A stretch of 64,000 nucleotides of DNA from an uncultured Tolumonas sp. (GTDB lineage: Bacteria; Pseudomonadota; Gammaproteobacteria; Enterobacterales; Aeromonadaceae), in assembly GCF_963678185.1 (NCBI RefSeq), contig NZ_OY782757.1, positions 2,601,001 to 2,665,000 on the forward strand, given 5' to 3'. Below the pieces are notes generated by a model. That model had not been told where the DNA came from, made no database searches, and saw only the letters and a list, made by a program, of their open reading frames with translations. Shown here one piece after another: positions 9,268 through 16,472 of the stretch (position 1 is the first letter of the stretch; each line of letters starts with the position of its first letter). Made by a program: the position numbers and the translations under genes.

Positions 9268-10251
9268 ATGAAATCACGTTATTACCAAGCGGTCCGTCTG
9301 GCGTCGACTACCCACATGCGGCGTGATGAATGGCTGGCGATTCGTAGTAAAGGCATTGGTTCATCCGATGCCGCCGCAGCGATTGGGCTGTCGTCGTATA
9401 AATGTTCACTGTCATTGTGGCTGGAGAAAACAGGTCGACAACAACCGGAGGATTTATCCAACAAAGAAGCGGTTGTGTGGGGAACGGTACTGGAGCCTGT
9501 GCTGGCAAAGATGTATGCCGAGCGTACTGGTCGTAAAGTCAGACGGGTGAATGCGGTGCTCCAGCATCCAGAGTATCCGTTCATGCTGGCGAATCTTGAC
9601 CGTGAAGTGGTGACTGAAAACGGCACGGGAATATTGGAAATTAAAACGGCGGGATTCTACAGCATGCAGTTGTGGGAGGATGGCGTACCCGTAGCTTATC
9701 AATGCCAGGTGTTACATCAGTTGGCCGTCACAGGACATGCATGGGCCGATGTGGCGGTGTTACTCGGTGGGCAGGAGTTTCGGATTTACCGGATTGAGCG
9801 TGATGACGATAAAATTGCTGACGTAATTCGACGCGAAGCGCAGTTCTGGTCGTGGGTGACGGAAGACCAACAACCTGAGCCGGATGGTTCGGTGGATGCT
9901 GCACGAGCGTTGTTATCGCTCTTTCCTGCTGATAACGGCCAGACACTCGATTTCACGGAATCGGGTGAGTTCAATAATCTGTTTGCTGAACTGCTAAAAA
10001 TCAGACACCGCAAAGAGGACATCGAGCAGCAAGAGTCGGCATTGAAACACCGCATACAGGCTGCGTTGGGGTCAGCCACCGCCGCACTCTTTCAACAAGG
10101 TAAGGTCACTTGGCGCAAGGCCAAAGACCGATTAGCCCCCGATATTGACAAGCTGTCACAAGAGCACCCTGAGTTACTCCAGCAATACGCCAAGGCTATT
10201 CCTGGCACTCGTCGCTTCACCATTCAAACCACCGCAACTCAATCCCATTAA
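9268..10251 (+). CDS. YqaJ-family exonuclease (lambda Exo-like)
   Basis: 327 residues of the YqaJ viral recombinase family, the exonuclease half of phage recombination pairs. Visible motifs are the start RRDEWLAIRSKGIGSSDAAA, the conserved GTVLEPVLAKMYAE, the acidic LANLDREV and the catalytic GILEIKTAG strand (D...ExK), all in the first 130 residues; the C-terminal third is helical and charged. It should resect double-stranded ends. No RecT/Bet annealing partner is recognisable nearby, which is unusual. A CAGGAG site precedes the ATG, and the next gene begins 18 bp downstream. Confidence 0.92.
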   Translation: MKSRYYQAVRLASTTHMRRDEWLAIRSKGIGSSDAAAAIGLSSYKCSLSLWLEKTGRQQPEDLSNKEAVVWGTVLEPVLAKMYAERTGRKVRRVNAVLQHPEYPFMLANLDREVVTENGTGILEIKTAGFYSMQLWEDGVPVAYQCQVLHQLAVTGHAWADVAVLLGGQEFRIYRIERDDDKIADVIRREAQFWSWVTEDQQPEPDGSVDAARALLSLFPADNGQTLDFTESGEFNNLFAELLKIRHRKEDIEQQESALKHRIQAALGSATAALFQQGKVTWRKAKDRLAPDIDKLSQEHPELLQQYAKAIPGTRRFTIQTTATQSH

Positions 10252-10269
10252 ATCAATGTCGGAGTTCCT

Positions 10270-11214
10270 ATGATTAAAGGTCTGGCAATTACCCCGCCGG
10301 TTATCGGGCGGATTTCGATTGGTCGTTTGGTGTGTAAGAACGACAAATGGCTACCTGAGAAAGACGACAGTTTTACGTTAACCACACAGGTGAAAAACAA
10401 AGGTGAATGGCTGTTGCATCCACTGCATCAGAAGCTCGCCGAGTCAGCACCGAATAACAAAATCCGCGCCATACCGGTACGGATGTTATTCAACGATACT
10501 GATTTAAATCTTCGTGCTGAATACAGTGCGTTCGACCGACAAACCGGGCGGCCACTGTGTGTCGGTGATGGCGAGAAAGCCCGCCGTGTTAGTGCATCGG
10601 GTGGCACAGACGAACACGCCTGTGCTGGACCGCTGTTCTGCCCGTATGCCAGAGAGCATGGCTGCAAGCTCTATGGGCGACTCAATGTGCAAGTCGATGG
10701 TCAGGGCGATGAACTGGCGAGTTTTATCTTCCGAACAACAGGCTATAACTCGGTGCGAACACTGGCCGCACGCCTGCAATACTTTCAGGCATTAAGTGGC
10801 GGTAATACGCGCTATCTGCCGTTACTGCTGCGACTGCGCGCCAAAAGCACCACGCTCTCGTATCAGACTCCCGTGTACTACGTTGACCTGACATTGAGAG
10901 ACGGTGCGGAACTTGCCGCCACCATACAGCAAGCGAAAGATGCGTCAGAATCCGATGCTGATTCTGGCATGCTGCTGGACGAACTGGAAAGGACAGCCAA
11001 ACAACTGTTTCAGAATGGTCAGTTCGAAGACTCGGAAGAAGAAATTCCACTGGTGATGGAAGAGTTCTACCCCGAGGAACCAACCATCACCACGGAACCT
11101 CCGGCTACAACCAACACAACCTCAACCCCAGCAACATCCACCGTGAAATCACGGCAAACACCTATCCGGCAAACCAAGCTGACCAATCAACTGGGTACAG
11201 CTAACCAGCAATAA
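10270..11214 (+). CDS. Cys-containing metal-binding / recombination-directionality-factor-like protein
   Basis: 314 residues. It resembles proteins annotated as 'hydrolase or metal-binding protein' on integrative elements, related to gp3-like recombination directionality factors. The N-terminus is ITPPVIGRISIGRL, the middle has a cysteine cluster HACAGPLFCPYAREHGCKLYG-like at about residues 117-137, and FIFRTTGYNSVRTL follows. The C-terminal 50 residues are Thr/Pro-rich and probably disordered. It is co-transcribed with the YqaJ exonuclease. Its role could be DNA binding in recombination or control of excision; the sequence does not decide. Confidence 0.75.
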   Translation: MIKGLAITPPVIGRISIGRLVCKNDKWLPEKDDSFTLTTQVKNKGEWLLHPLHQKLAESAPNNKIRAIPVRMLFNDTDLNLRAEYSAFDRQTGRPLCVGDGEKARRVSASGGTDEHACAGPLFCPYAREHGCKLYGRLNVQVDGQGDELASFIFRTTGYNSVRTLAARLQYFQALSGGNTRYLPLLLRLRAKSTTLSYQTPVYYVDLTLRDGAELAATIQQAKDASESDADSGMLLDELERTAKQLFQNGQFEDSEEEIPLVMEEFYPEEPTITTEPPATTNTTSTPATSTVKSRQTPIRQTKLTNQLGTANQQ

Positions 11215-11242
11215 TTAATCAGCCCAACCATATATAAACTTC

Positions 11243-11267
11243 AGAGCCCCGTTATCGGGGCTTTCTG
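11243..11267 (+). terminator. Intrinsic terminator after the metal-binding protein gene
   Basis: AGCCCCG and CGGGGCT pair around TTAT and are followed by TTCTGTT. It ends 27 bases before the next start codon. Confidence 0.8.
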
Positions 11268-11293
11268 TTATTCATTACAGAAGGAACCATGCT

Positions 11294-11908
11294 ATGCAAA
11301 TCGGCGACCATTTAGTTACCCCGAGAACCGGCTATACCCACCATGGCTTGTATCTGGGTAATCAACACGTCATTCACTACAGCGGTAAAACCCATCATGG
11401 CCAAGGCTCAATACAGCTGGTCTCACTAGACGAATTTTGTGATGGCAAAGCCTGCCGAGTGCGTGACTACCCGTTTCGTGTCTATGGCAGGAAGGAAAGT
11501 GTGGAACGAGCGGAGCAACGTTTAGGTGAAGCGCACTACAGCATTCTGTTTAACAACTGTGAGCAGTTTGTGGCGTGGTGCATCATGGGGTTTGGTTACA
11601 GCGAGCAAATCAATACTGTGGTCAGTGCCACTATCCAGACGAAAGCTCTAATGGAAAAACAAGGTGTTAAAGCTGTCGCAAACTACATTGCACAATCAAC
11701 GCTTGCTGAAAACACCGCACGACAGGTGGCTACCGCTGTTGTGCCAACCGGTACGGCGTTGGTCACGGGCTCTGCCATTTCAGGTGGCACAGTGGCACTA
11801 GCCAGTGGGTTGTCTATTGCATCGGTGACGCTACTGGCCGTACCAATCACCGCAGGGGTGATAGTTGGGTATGGGGTGAAGAAATTGGTTGATTGGGTGT
11901 GGGATTAA
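11294..11908 (+). CDS. LRAT-like (NlpC/P60 superfamily) protein with a hydrophobic C-terminus
   Basis: 204 residues. The first 110 have the lecithin:retinol acyltransferase-like fold pattern: MQIGDHLVTPR, then TGYTHHGLYLG (H17), a second histidine near residue 28 (HVIHYSG) and the nucleophile C89 in NNCEQFVAW. Residues about 150-204 are Gly/Ala/Val-rich and hydrophobic (two likely membrane helices), ending KKLVDWVWD. Such thiol enzymes act on acyl-lipids or amide bonds. Membrane tethering suggests a lipid substrate, but whether this is cargo, defence or element biology is unknown. An AAGGAACC site lies upstream. Confidence 0.8.
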   Translation: MQIGDHLVTPRTGYTHHGLYLGNQHVIHYSGKTHHGQGSIQLVSLDEFCDGKACRVRDYPFRVYGRKESVERAEQRLGEAHYSILFNNCEQFVAWCIMGFGYSEQINTVVSATIQTKALMEKQGVKAVANYIAQSTLAENTARQVATAVVPTGTALVTGSAISGGTVALASGLSIASVTLLAVPITAGVIVGYGVKKLVDWVWD

Positions 11909-11991
11909 TGATGGTAAATTTAAAATTGATGGAACAAGTGGAGCCTACTCGTTTTCAAATAAAGAAATGGTTATCTGCTAACTGTCATTTT

Positions 11992-12019
11992 ATCGAGGGA
12001 GGCAAAAGCCTTCCCTTGA
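11992..12019. terminator. Hairpin between converging LRAT-like and flagellin genes
   Basis: A stem of about 12 bp (TCGAGGGAGGC with GCCTTCCCTTGA, two wobbles) closes on AAAA. It lies in the 140-bp convergent gap. T-runs are poor on both strands, so termination strength is uncertain. Confidence 0.5.
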
Positions 12020-12048
12020 TTCATCGCTCTTTGCTGTCGGTTCTTTTT

Positions 12049-13431
12049 TTATTCCGAACTGTTTTTCAATAAATCTAATGCCATGGAACCCGATGAGTTA
12101 GCTTGCGAGAGCACGGCAGTAGCCGCTTGACTAAGTATTTCATTTTGACTGAGAGCGGCAGACTCCATGGCAAAATCTGCATCTTCAATCCGCATTCTAG
12201 CTGCCTCATTATTTTCGTAGTGCGACTGTGCGTTACGACTGATGGCATCCATCGCATTCATCTTTGCACCGTGATATCCCTGATGCGAACCCAGTGTAGT
12301 TAATGCACCATCCAGCGATGAGATTGCGGCCATGGCTTTCTCGGTTGGATCGAGCGCGGTATCCGTTAATCCGAGATCATCAATACGGGCCGGTGTTTTA
12401 TCAATCTGGATGAAATCACTGCTTTCTACGGGAGTTTCAGTTGCGGTTATTTGCATGCCGGGGCCAAAGGGGGGCGTATTCAACGGCTGCGATTCGCCAT
12501 TACCGATAGAATCCCAATTGGCAGTGATATCGAATACACCATTACTACCAACGACGGCTAAAATTAAGTCTTTTGTTGCTTTATCGATAGTGATGTTTTC
12601 TGTGTATATGCCTGAGGAGTGCTGATCGCCAGTATAAGTAATATTCATACCGTTATAGGTCGATGTTCCTGCGGAAGATAGGAGTGATGAGTCATCATAG
12701 CTAGCATTGACATTGTAGCCGTCAGCCGCATTAAAAAACTTTGATTTAATGGTTGTAGGATCGCTAACACCATTATTACCCCAGACGTTATCCGTATAGA
12801 TACTTGTTCCAACCACATGCACCCCATCGGCAGTGAAGAGCTCAAGATCGTCATCGGCACTAAACGAGTTAAGATCGAAAGTAAGATTGGTAGAACCGGC
12901 AGGGATATAGGCTATTGATTTAAGACCTGACACTAATCCACTTTCCGTTTGCCCATTAGTCAGTACGTTATTGATCGTAGAAACATTTTTAATATTTTCA
13001 TTTGCGGGCTGCTGACTTGGTAGCAGTGGGTATTTACCAAAGATCTGTGTGTTGTAAGCCGTTCGGTCAATCTCTTGAGCTAGTTGCTGATACTCTTCGT
13101 TTAATGCTTGGCGATCAGATGTGTTGTTAGAGCCGTTAGCTGCTTGCAAAGCTAACTGGCGCATTTTCTGTACCATCGATGTGACTTGACCTAATGCACC
13201 TTCCGCTACCTGAGAATAGCTAATGCCATCTTGTAGATTTCGTTGAAGTTGAATATTGGCAAAACTGAGTGTTTTTAAGCGATCAGCTATTTGAAAACCT
13301 GCGCTATCATCTTTTGCACTATTAATCCGTTTTCCAGAGGCTAATCGAGCCGATGCGCGCGATGATGCGGCTTCTTGTTGAGCTAACATCCGACCACCGA
13401 ATTGTTTAATTTTATTATCAAGCGTCAGCAT
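12049..13431 (-). CDS. Orphan flagellin
   Basis: 460 residues. The N-terminal D0/D1 region (RLASGKRINSAKDDSAGFQI, DGISYSQVAEGALGQ, RQLALQAANG) and the C-terminal D1/D0 region (RIEDADFAMESAALSQNEIL, then AVLSQANSSGSMALDLL) are clearly flagellin; residues about 150-360 are a variable domain. The start MLTLDNKIKQFGGRML departs from the usual Met-Ala-x-x-Ile-Asn-Thr-Asn opening. No other flagellar gene, chaperone or sigma-28 promoter is visible nearby. A GAAGG site precedes the ATG. It could supply an alternative filament subunit or have another role; being in an island beside an ankyrin protein is odd. Confidence 0.92.
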   Translation of the reverse strand: MLTLDNKIKQFGGRMLAQQEAASSRASARLASGKRINSAKDDSAGFQIADRLKTLSFANIQLQRNLQDGISYSQVAEGALGQVTSMVQKMRQLALQAANGSNNTSDRQALNEEYQQLAQEIDRTAYNTQIFGKYPLLPSQQPANENIKNVSTINNVLTNGQTESGLVSGLKSIAYIPAGSTNLTFDLNSFSADDDLELFTADGVHVVGTSIYTDNVWGNNGVSDPTTIKSKFFNAADGYNVNASYDDSSLLSSAGTSTYNGMNITYTGDQHSSGIYTENITIDKATKDLILAVVGSNGVFDITANWDSIGNGESQPLNTPPFGPGMQITATETPVESSDFIQIDKTPARIDDLGLTDTALDPTEKAMAAISSLDGALTTLGSHQGYHGAKMNAMDAISRNAQSHYENNEAARMRIEDADFAMESAALSQNEILSQAATAVLSQANSSGSMALDLLKNSSE

Positions 13432-13573
13432 ACTACCTTCATCAAAAAGCCCTTAATGAGACTGTACAAAAGAATACGCTGATTGGTTTCACGGGCAAAT
13501 ATTTTCTTAACAAATACTTACAAAGCCTGATTTAAGTGCGTTAGCGTTTATATAAAGCAGGATTTAAAAGAAT

Positions 13574-15763
13574 TTAGACGGATAAACCGTTCAAATATGA
13601 GACGATTTCACGTTTTCCATGGTCTACTGCTACCCACAAAGCATCATATTTGACGAAGTTTTCAGGGGGCATCAACGATAAGTTGGGGTTGCCACCATAA
13701 GAAAGCATCATTTTGAAAAGGTCTAAGTTACCCAGTTCTGCTGCAAATAAAGTTGGTGTCCATTCGGCTATGTGAGTTTCTTCAACTTTGTAACGACGGT
13801 TAGGATCGGCTTTTTTGGCAAGCAGTAGCTGTATGATTTGAAGATATTGTTCAGGCTTCCGTAAGAAATACGCTTTTGTTTCTTGGTATATTTGATTGTT
13901 ACGCTCAGACTCGTTGATCAAATCAGCAAATCGCTGTCTTCTTGCTCGCAGATCGATATCTAATACAGCGCCATCTTTTGCATCATAAACGTCAGCTTTA
14001 ATTTTTCCTGCAAAATACCGTTGCTCTTGTTTCAAGCTAGTAGGGTCTCGACTATCAGCAAACATCAACATCGCATGACAAAGGGCTGACGTCGTATAAC
14101 CACATTGCGCTTCAATATCAGCACCTAATTCAATTAATCGACCAACAATATCTGCATTTCCGACATCAATAGCGATTTTTAATGGCGTCTCTTTTTGTGT
14201 TGATGCAGGGAGGTTAACGGTTTCAGGCGATAGATCCAGCGTAAGTAAATACTCCAGAATCTGAGTATCTTTCCTATTCCATGCTCGTCTTAACGCATAA
14301 CTTAGCGGACTTTCGCCAGAGTCTTTTATAAAATGATTAGGGTCGCCACCAGATTCGATAGTACGCCTAACTTCAGACAATGATTTGTCTTGAATAGCCA
14401 GCATTAATGGGGTTACAACCAGTCGGCCATCTGCCAATTTCACTTTTTGATTAGGCTTTGAAAGTTGTTGTTTGGTTAGTGTAGAAAAATCATCATCAAC
14501 GCTGAATCTGACCGCAGGAGGAATTCTGTTCTTTGCTTTTAGCGGTGAAAAGTTCTTCTCAAAAGCGAATGAGATCCTGCGTAACTCTTGGTCATCTAAC
14601 TCTCTTTTGGGGCCATTGTTTAAGCCAAGAGCGAATGTCTTATCCCAGTAATAATCCGCATCAATTTTTTTGCTGATCCCAACTGAATAACACAGTGCCT
14701 CATGAATAATCGGGTGTTGATTTTGGCCGCCAAACCACCAGACACCATCAACCGCCAATTTATAGAGCTGTAATGCTTTTGCTTGATTGTCTTCTAGTGC
14801 GGCTTTTCTGGCTGAAAACCAATCAACGATATACTGATAGGCTAATTGTTGATTAGCATTCAACTTGGCAACCAAGCTATTCAGTTTATTTAGTTCGTTT
14901 TTAATTTCTGGAAGGTCGCAGGGTTTATCAGCAAACAAGGCTTCAATTTTGGATAAACGTTTGATGATGTCATTGCGATAAGGGCTTGCTCCTTGCTGAA
15001 CTGCCAAATCTTGCATCTCAGCGATCGATTGTTGCATTGACCACGGGTGTTGTGGGCGAATGACGAAGTCTCGCATCACGCGATCTCTGAAGTCATGATC
15101 CAGTGATTGGAATGCTATCGACAATAGTAACCAGCCACAAAGATGATCAATTTTTTTGCTGTCTTGATCTACGTTGGAAAAGAAAGAGGCTACTAAGAAT
15201 CTATAAGGCTGGTGCACTTTTCCAATGGCATTTCCGGCCATCCAATTTTGAATTGTTCGTTCATCAATTTCGAAGTGATTGGCTGTTTTTTCAAGAACAC
15301 ATTTTTCGGTATTACCGGAACTTATTGCTGCGTATTTTATCCATGCAGAAAAGGGCTTTTCGAGCCAATCGAGAATGTTGGGGCTTGCCATGCGTTGCTG
15401 TAATAAACGCACGAATTGAGAGAGGGTTGGGACAGAAAAATATTGATCAACGAGCGTGGTATCTTTTTTCTCAACAAAGGCGCTGGAGTCAACATTAAGC
15501 ACAGCCATCAGTAATGCCTGCTTGGTTACTTGCCAGGTAGAATGAATATAAAAATACCACTCTTCACCGCAGTCATCCTCGATAGCATTCCAGAATTTTT
15601 TTTCATTAGCGCAGAGTAACTCATGGCTATATCGCGATTCATTTGCCATGTCATCTAGATCTTTGTCGCAACCTTTCTCAACAAAATAGCTGCGATAGCC
15701 AGTTGTGGTGACAATATGACGGAATAACTCACCTAGCTTTGGAAATAGATACTTATCTTTCAT
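13574..15763 (-). CDS. Large ankyrin-repeat protein of unknown function
   Basis: About 729 residues, soluble, no signal peptide. The first 430 are helical and not recognised; HFEIDERTIQNWMAGNAIGK near residue 165-185 looks like a helix-turn-helix. From about residue 440 to the end come ankyrin-type repeats: VVTPLMLAIQDKSLSEVRRT, ETPLKIAIDVGNADIVGRLI with ELGADIEAQ, and TPTLFAAELGNLDLFKMML with SYGGNPNL. Ankyrins bind proteins, so a sensor or scaffold is likely. It lies downstream of the SMP-like gene on the same strand, with a hairpin just before its ATG, and upstream of flagellin. A TTG at 15769 is an alternative start. Confidence 0.8.
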   Translation of the reverse strand: MKDKYLFPKLGELFRHIVTTTGYRSYFVEKGCDKDLDDMANESRYSHELLCANEKKFWNAIEDDCGEEWYFYIHSTWQVTKQALLMAVLNVDSSAFVEKKDTTLVDQYFSVPTLSQFVRLLQQRMASPNILDWLEKPFSAWIKYAAISSGNTEKCVLEKTANHFEIDERTIQNWMAGNAIGKVHQPYRFLVASFFSNVDQDSKKIDHLCGWLLLSIAFQSLDHDFRDRVMRDFVIRPQHPWSMQQSIAEMQDLAVQQGASPYRNDIIKRLSKIEALFADKPCDLPEIKNELNKLNSLVAKLNANQQLAYQYIVDWFSARKAALEDNQAKALQLYKLAVDGVWWFGGQNQHPIIHEALCYSVGISKKIDADYYWDKTFALGLNNGPKRELDDQELRRISFAFEKNFSPLKAKNRIPPAVRFSVDDDFSTLTKQQLSKPNQKVKLADGRLVVTPLMLAIQDKSLSEVRRTIESGGDPNHFIKDSGESPLSYALRRAWNRKDTQILEYLLTLDLSPETVNLPASTQKETPLKIAIDVGNADIVGRLIELGADIEAQCGYTTSALCHAMLMFADSRDPTSLKQEQRYFAGKIKADVYDAKDGAVLDIDLRARRQRFADLINESERNNQIYQETKAYFLRKPEQYLQIIQLLLAKKADPNRRYKVEETHIAEWTPTLFAAELGNLDLFKMMLSYGGNPNLSLMPPENFVKYDALWVAVDHGKREIVSYLNGLSV

Positions 15764-15766
15764 GCT

Positions 15767-15788
15767 CAAAAGGGCAGACTTTCTGCCC
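15767..15788 (-). terminator. Hairpin with T-run just before the ankyrin gene
   Basis: On the minus strand GGGCAGA, a 3-base loop and TCTGCCC are followed by TTTT. It lies between the stop of the SMP-like gene and the ankyrin ATG, only 4 bases from that start codon, so it could terminate the small transcript and attenuate the ankyrin gene. Confidence 0.65.
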
Positions 15789-15801
15789 CCCTCCGTTCTG
15801 G

Positions 15802-15954
15802 TTATTTTCCGTTTTTATTAGCTGCGCTCTGCGCACGGCCCGTGAAGTGCCCTTTAGGTACAGAACCATCGTTCGATTTTGCTGTCGCAGATTGAATGCG
15901 TGCTGCGTCGCTTTTAGTCATTGGTGTTTTAGTTGCTTGGTGTTTATTGCTCAT
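15802..15954 (-). CDS. SMP-like small protein (50 aa)
   Basis: A 50-residue reading frame with a strong GAGGT site 8 bases before its ATG. The protein is basic, polar and apparently disordered; MTKSDAARIQSATAKSNDG and the VPKGHFTGRAQSAANKN end match the short repeat of seed-maturation-protein-like peptides seen on bacterial plasmids and islands. Function unknown; a stress- or nucleic-acid-related role is a guess. It diverges from the restriction-modification operon across a 237-bp region with a 27-bp palindrome, and a terminator hairpin follows its stop. Confidence 0.75.
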   Translation of the reverse strand: MSNKHQATKTPMTKSDAARIQSATAKSNDGSVPKGHFTGRAQSAANKNGK

Positions 15955-16137
15955 GTGTTTTACCTCGGTATGACTGTGTTTAAAAGATGAAGCACATGAT
16001 GTGTACTTTCAGAAATTTATTGTAGAAACCATACCGAATAGATTTTTCAATTTTTTATCTAACACAACGGCGGCCTTAAAAGCACCGTTCAATCTCACAA
16101 ACCATCATCAAAAGACACTTTCCCTTGTGCTCGCAAT

Positions 16138-16164
16138 ATTAGTTAGCTAATTTAGCTAACTAAT
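16138..16164. promoter_or_regulatory. Perfect 27-bp palindrome, candidate operator of the hsd operon
   Basis: ATTAGTTAGCTAA, a central T and TTAGCTAACTAAT pair perfectly. The site ends 27 bases before the first gene of the restriction-modification operon and faces the SMP-like gene on the other side. Such symmetry suggests a dimeric regulator, perhaps the 79-residue protein encoded next. Confidence 0.7.
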
Positions 16165-16191
16165 CAAATTCCAGATGCTTGTTGGCACAAA

Positions 16192-16431
16192 ATGACAGAA
16201 CAAGAGATCTACCTCCGCATCAAACAAGCCTTGGCCGATGCGCCTCGCAACCAATACACCTCAGAACTTCACCTGCAAATGCTCAAATATGCCGATGAGC
16301 TTAAACACATTACGGCGAAAGAGTTTTGCGAAGGGGTTGGTTTGCGCGAGAGCTTGGGCACTGAATTCAGCAAGATGCGTAATTTAACGCAACGACTAAA
16401 AGCTGCCGGTTTGAATACCGGTCTGATCTGA
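16192..16431 (+). CDS. Small HTH-like protein heading the type I RM operon
   Basis: 79 residues, soluble and helical: MTEQEIYLRIKQALADAPRN, then KYADELKHITAKEFCEGVGL and RESLGTEFSKMRNLTQRLKA. The arrangement suggests a small winged or tri-helical DNA-binding protein; short proteins like this are often found directly before hsdM. It lies 42 bp upstream of hsdM in the same direction and just after a 27-bp palindrome, so autoregulation of the operon, delaying restriction until methylation is established, is plausible. No direct evidence separates this from a structural role in the complex. Confidence 0.7.
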   Translation: MTEQEIYLRIKQALADAPRNQYTSELHLQMLKYADELKHITAKEFCEGVGLRESLGTEFSKMRNLTQRLKAAGLNTGLI

Positions 16432-16472
16432 TTTTTTACTTAGCGGTAATGCAAAGAATTTAAGGAACAACC

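Noticed and set aside
13432..13573. Sigma-28 flagellar promoter for the orphan flagellin
   Set aside because: No TAAAGTTT-N11-GCCGATAA-like match on the minus strand.
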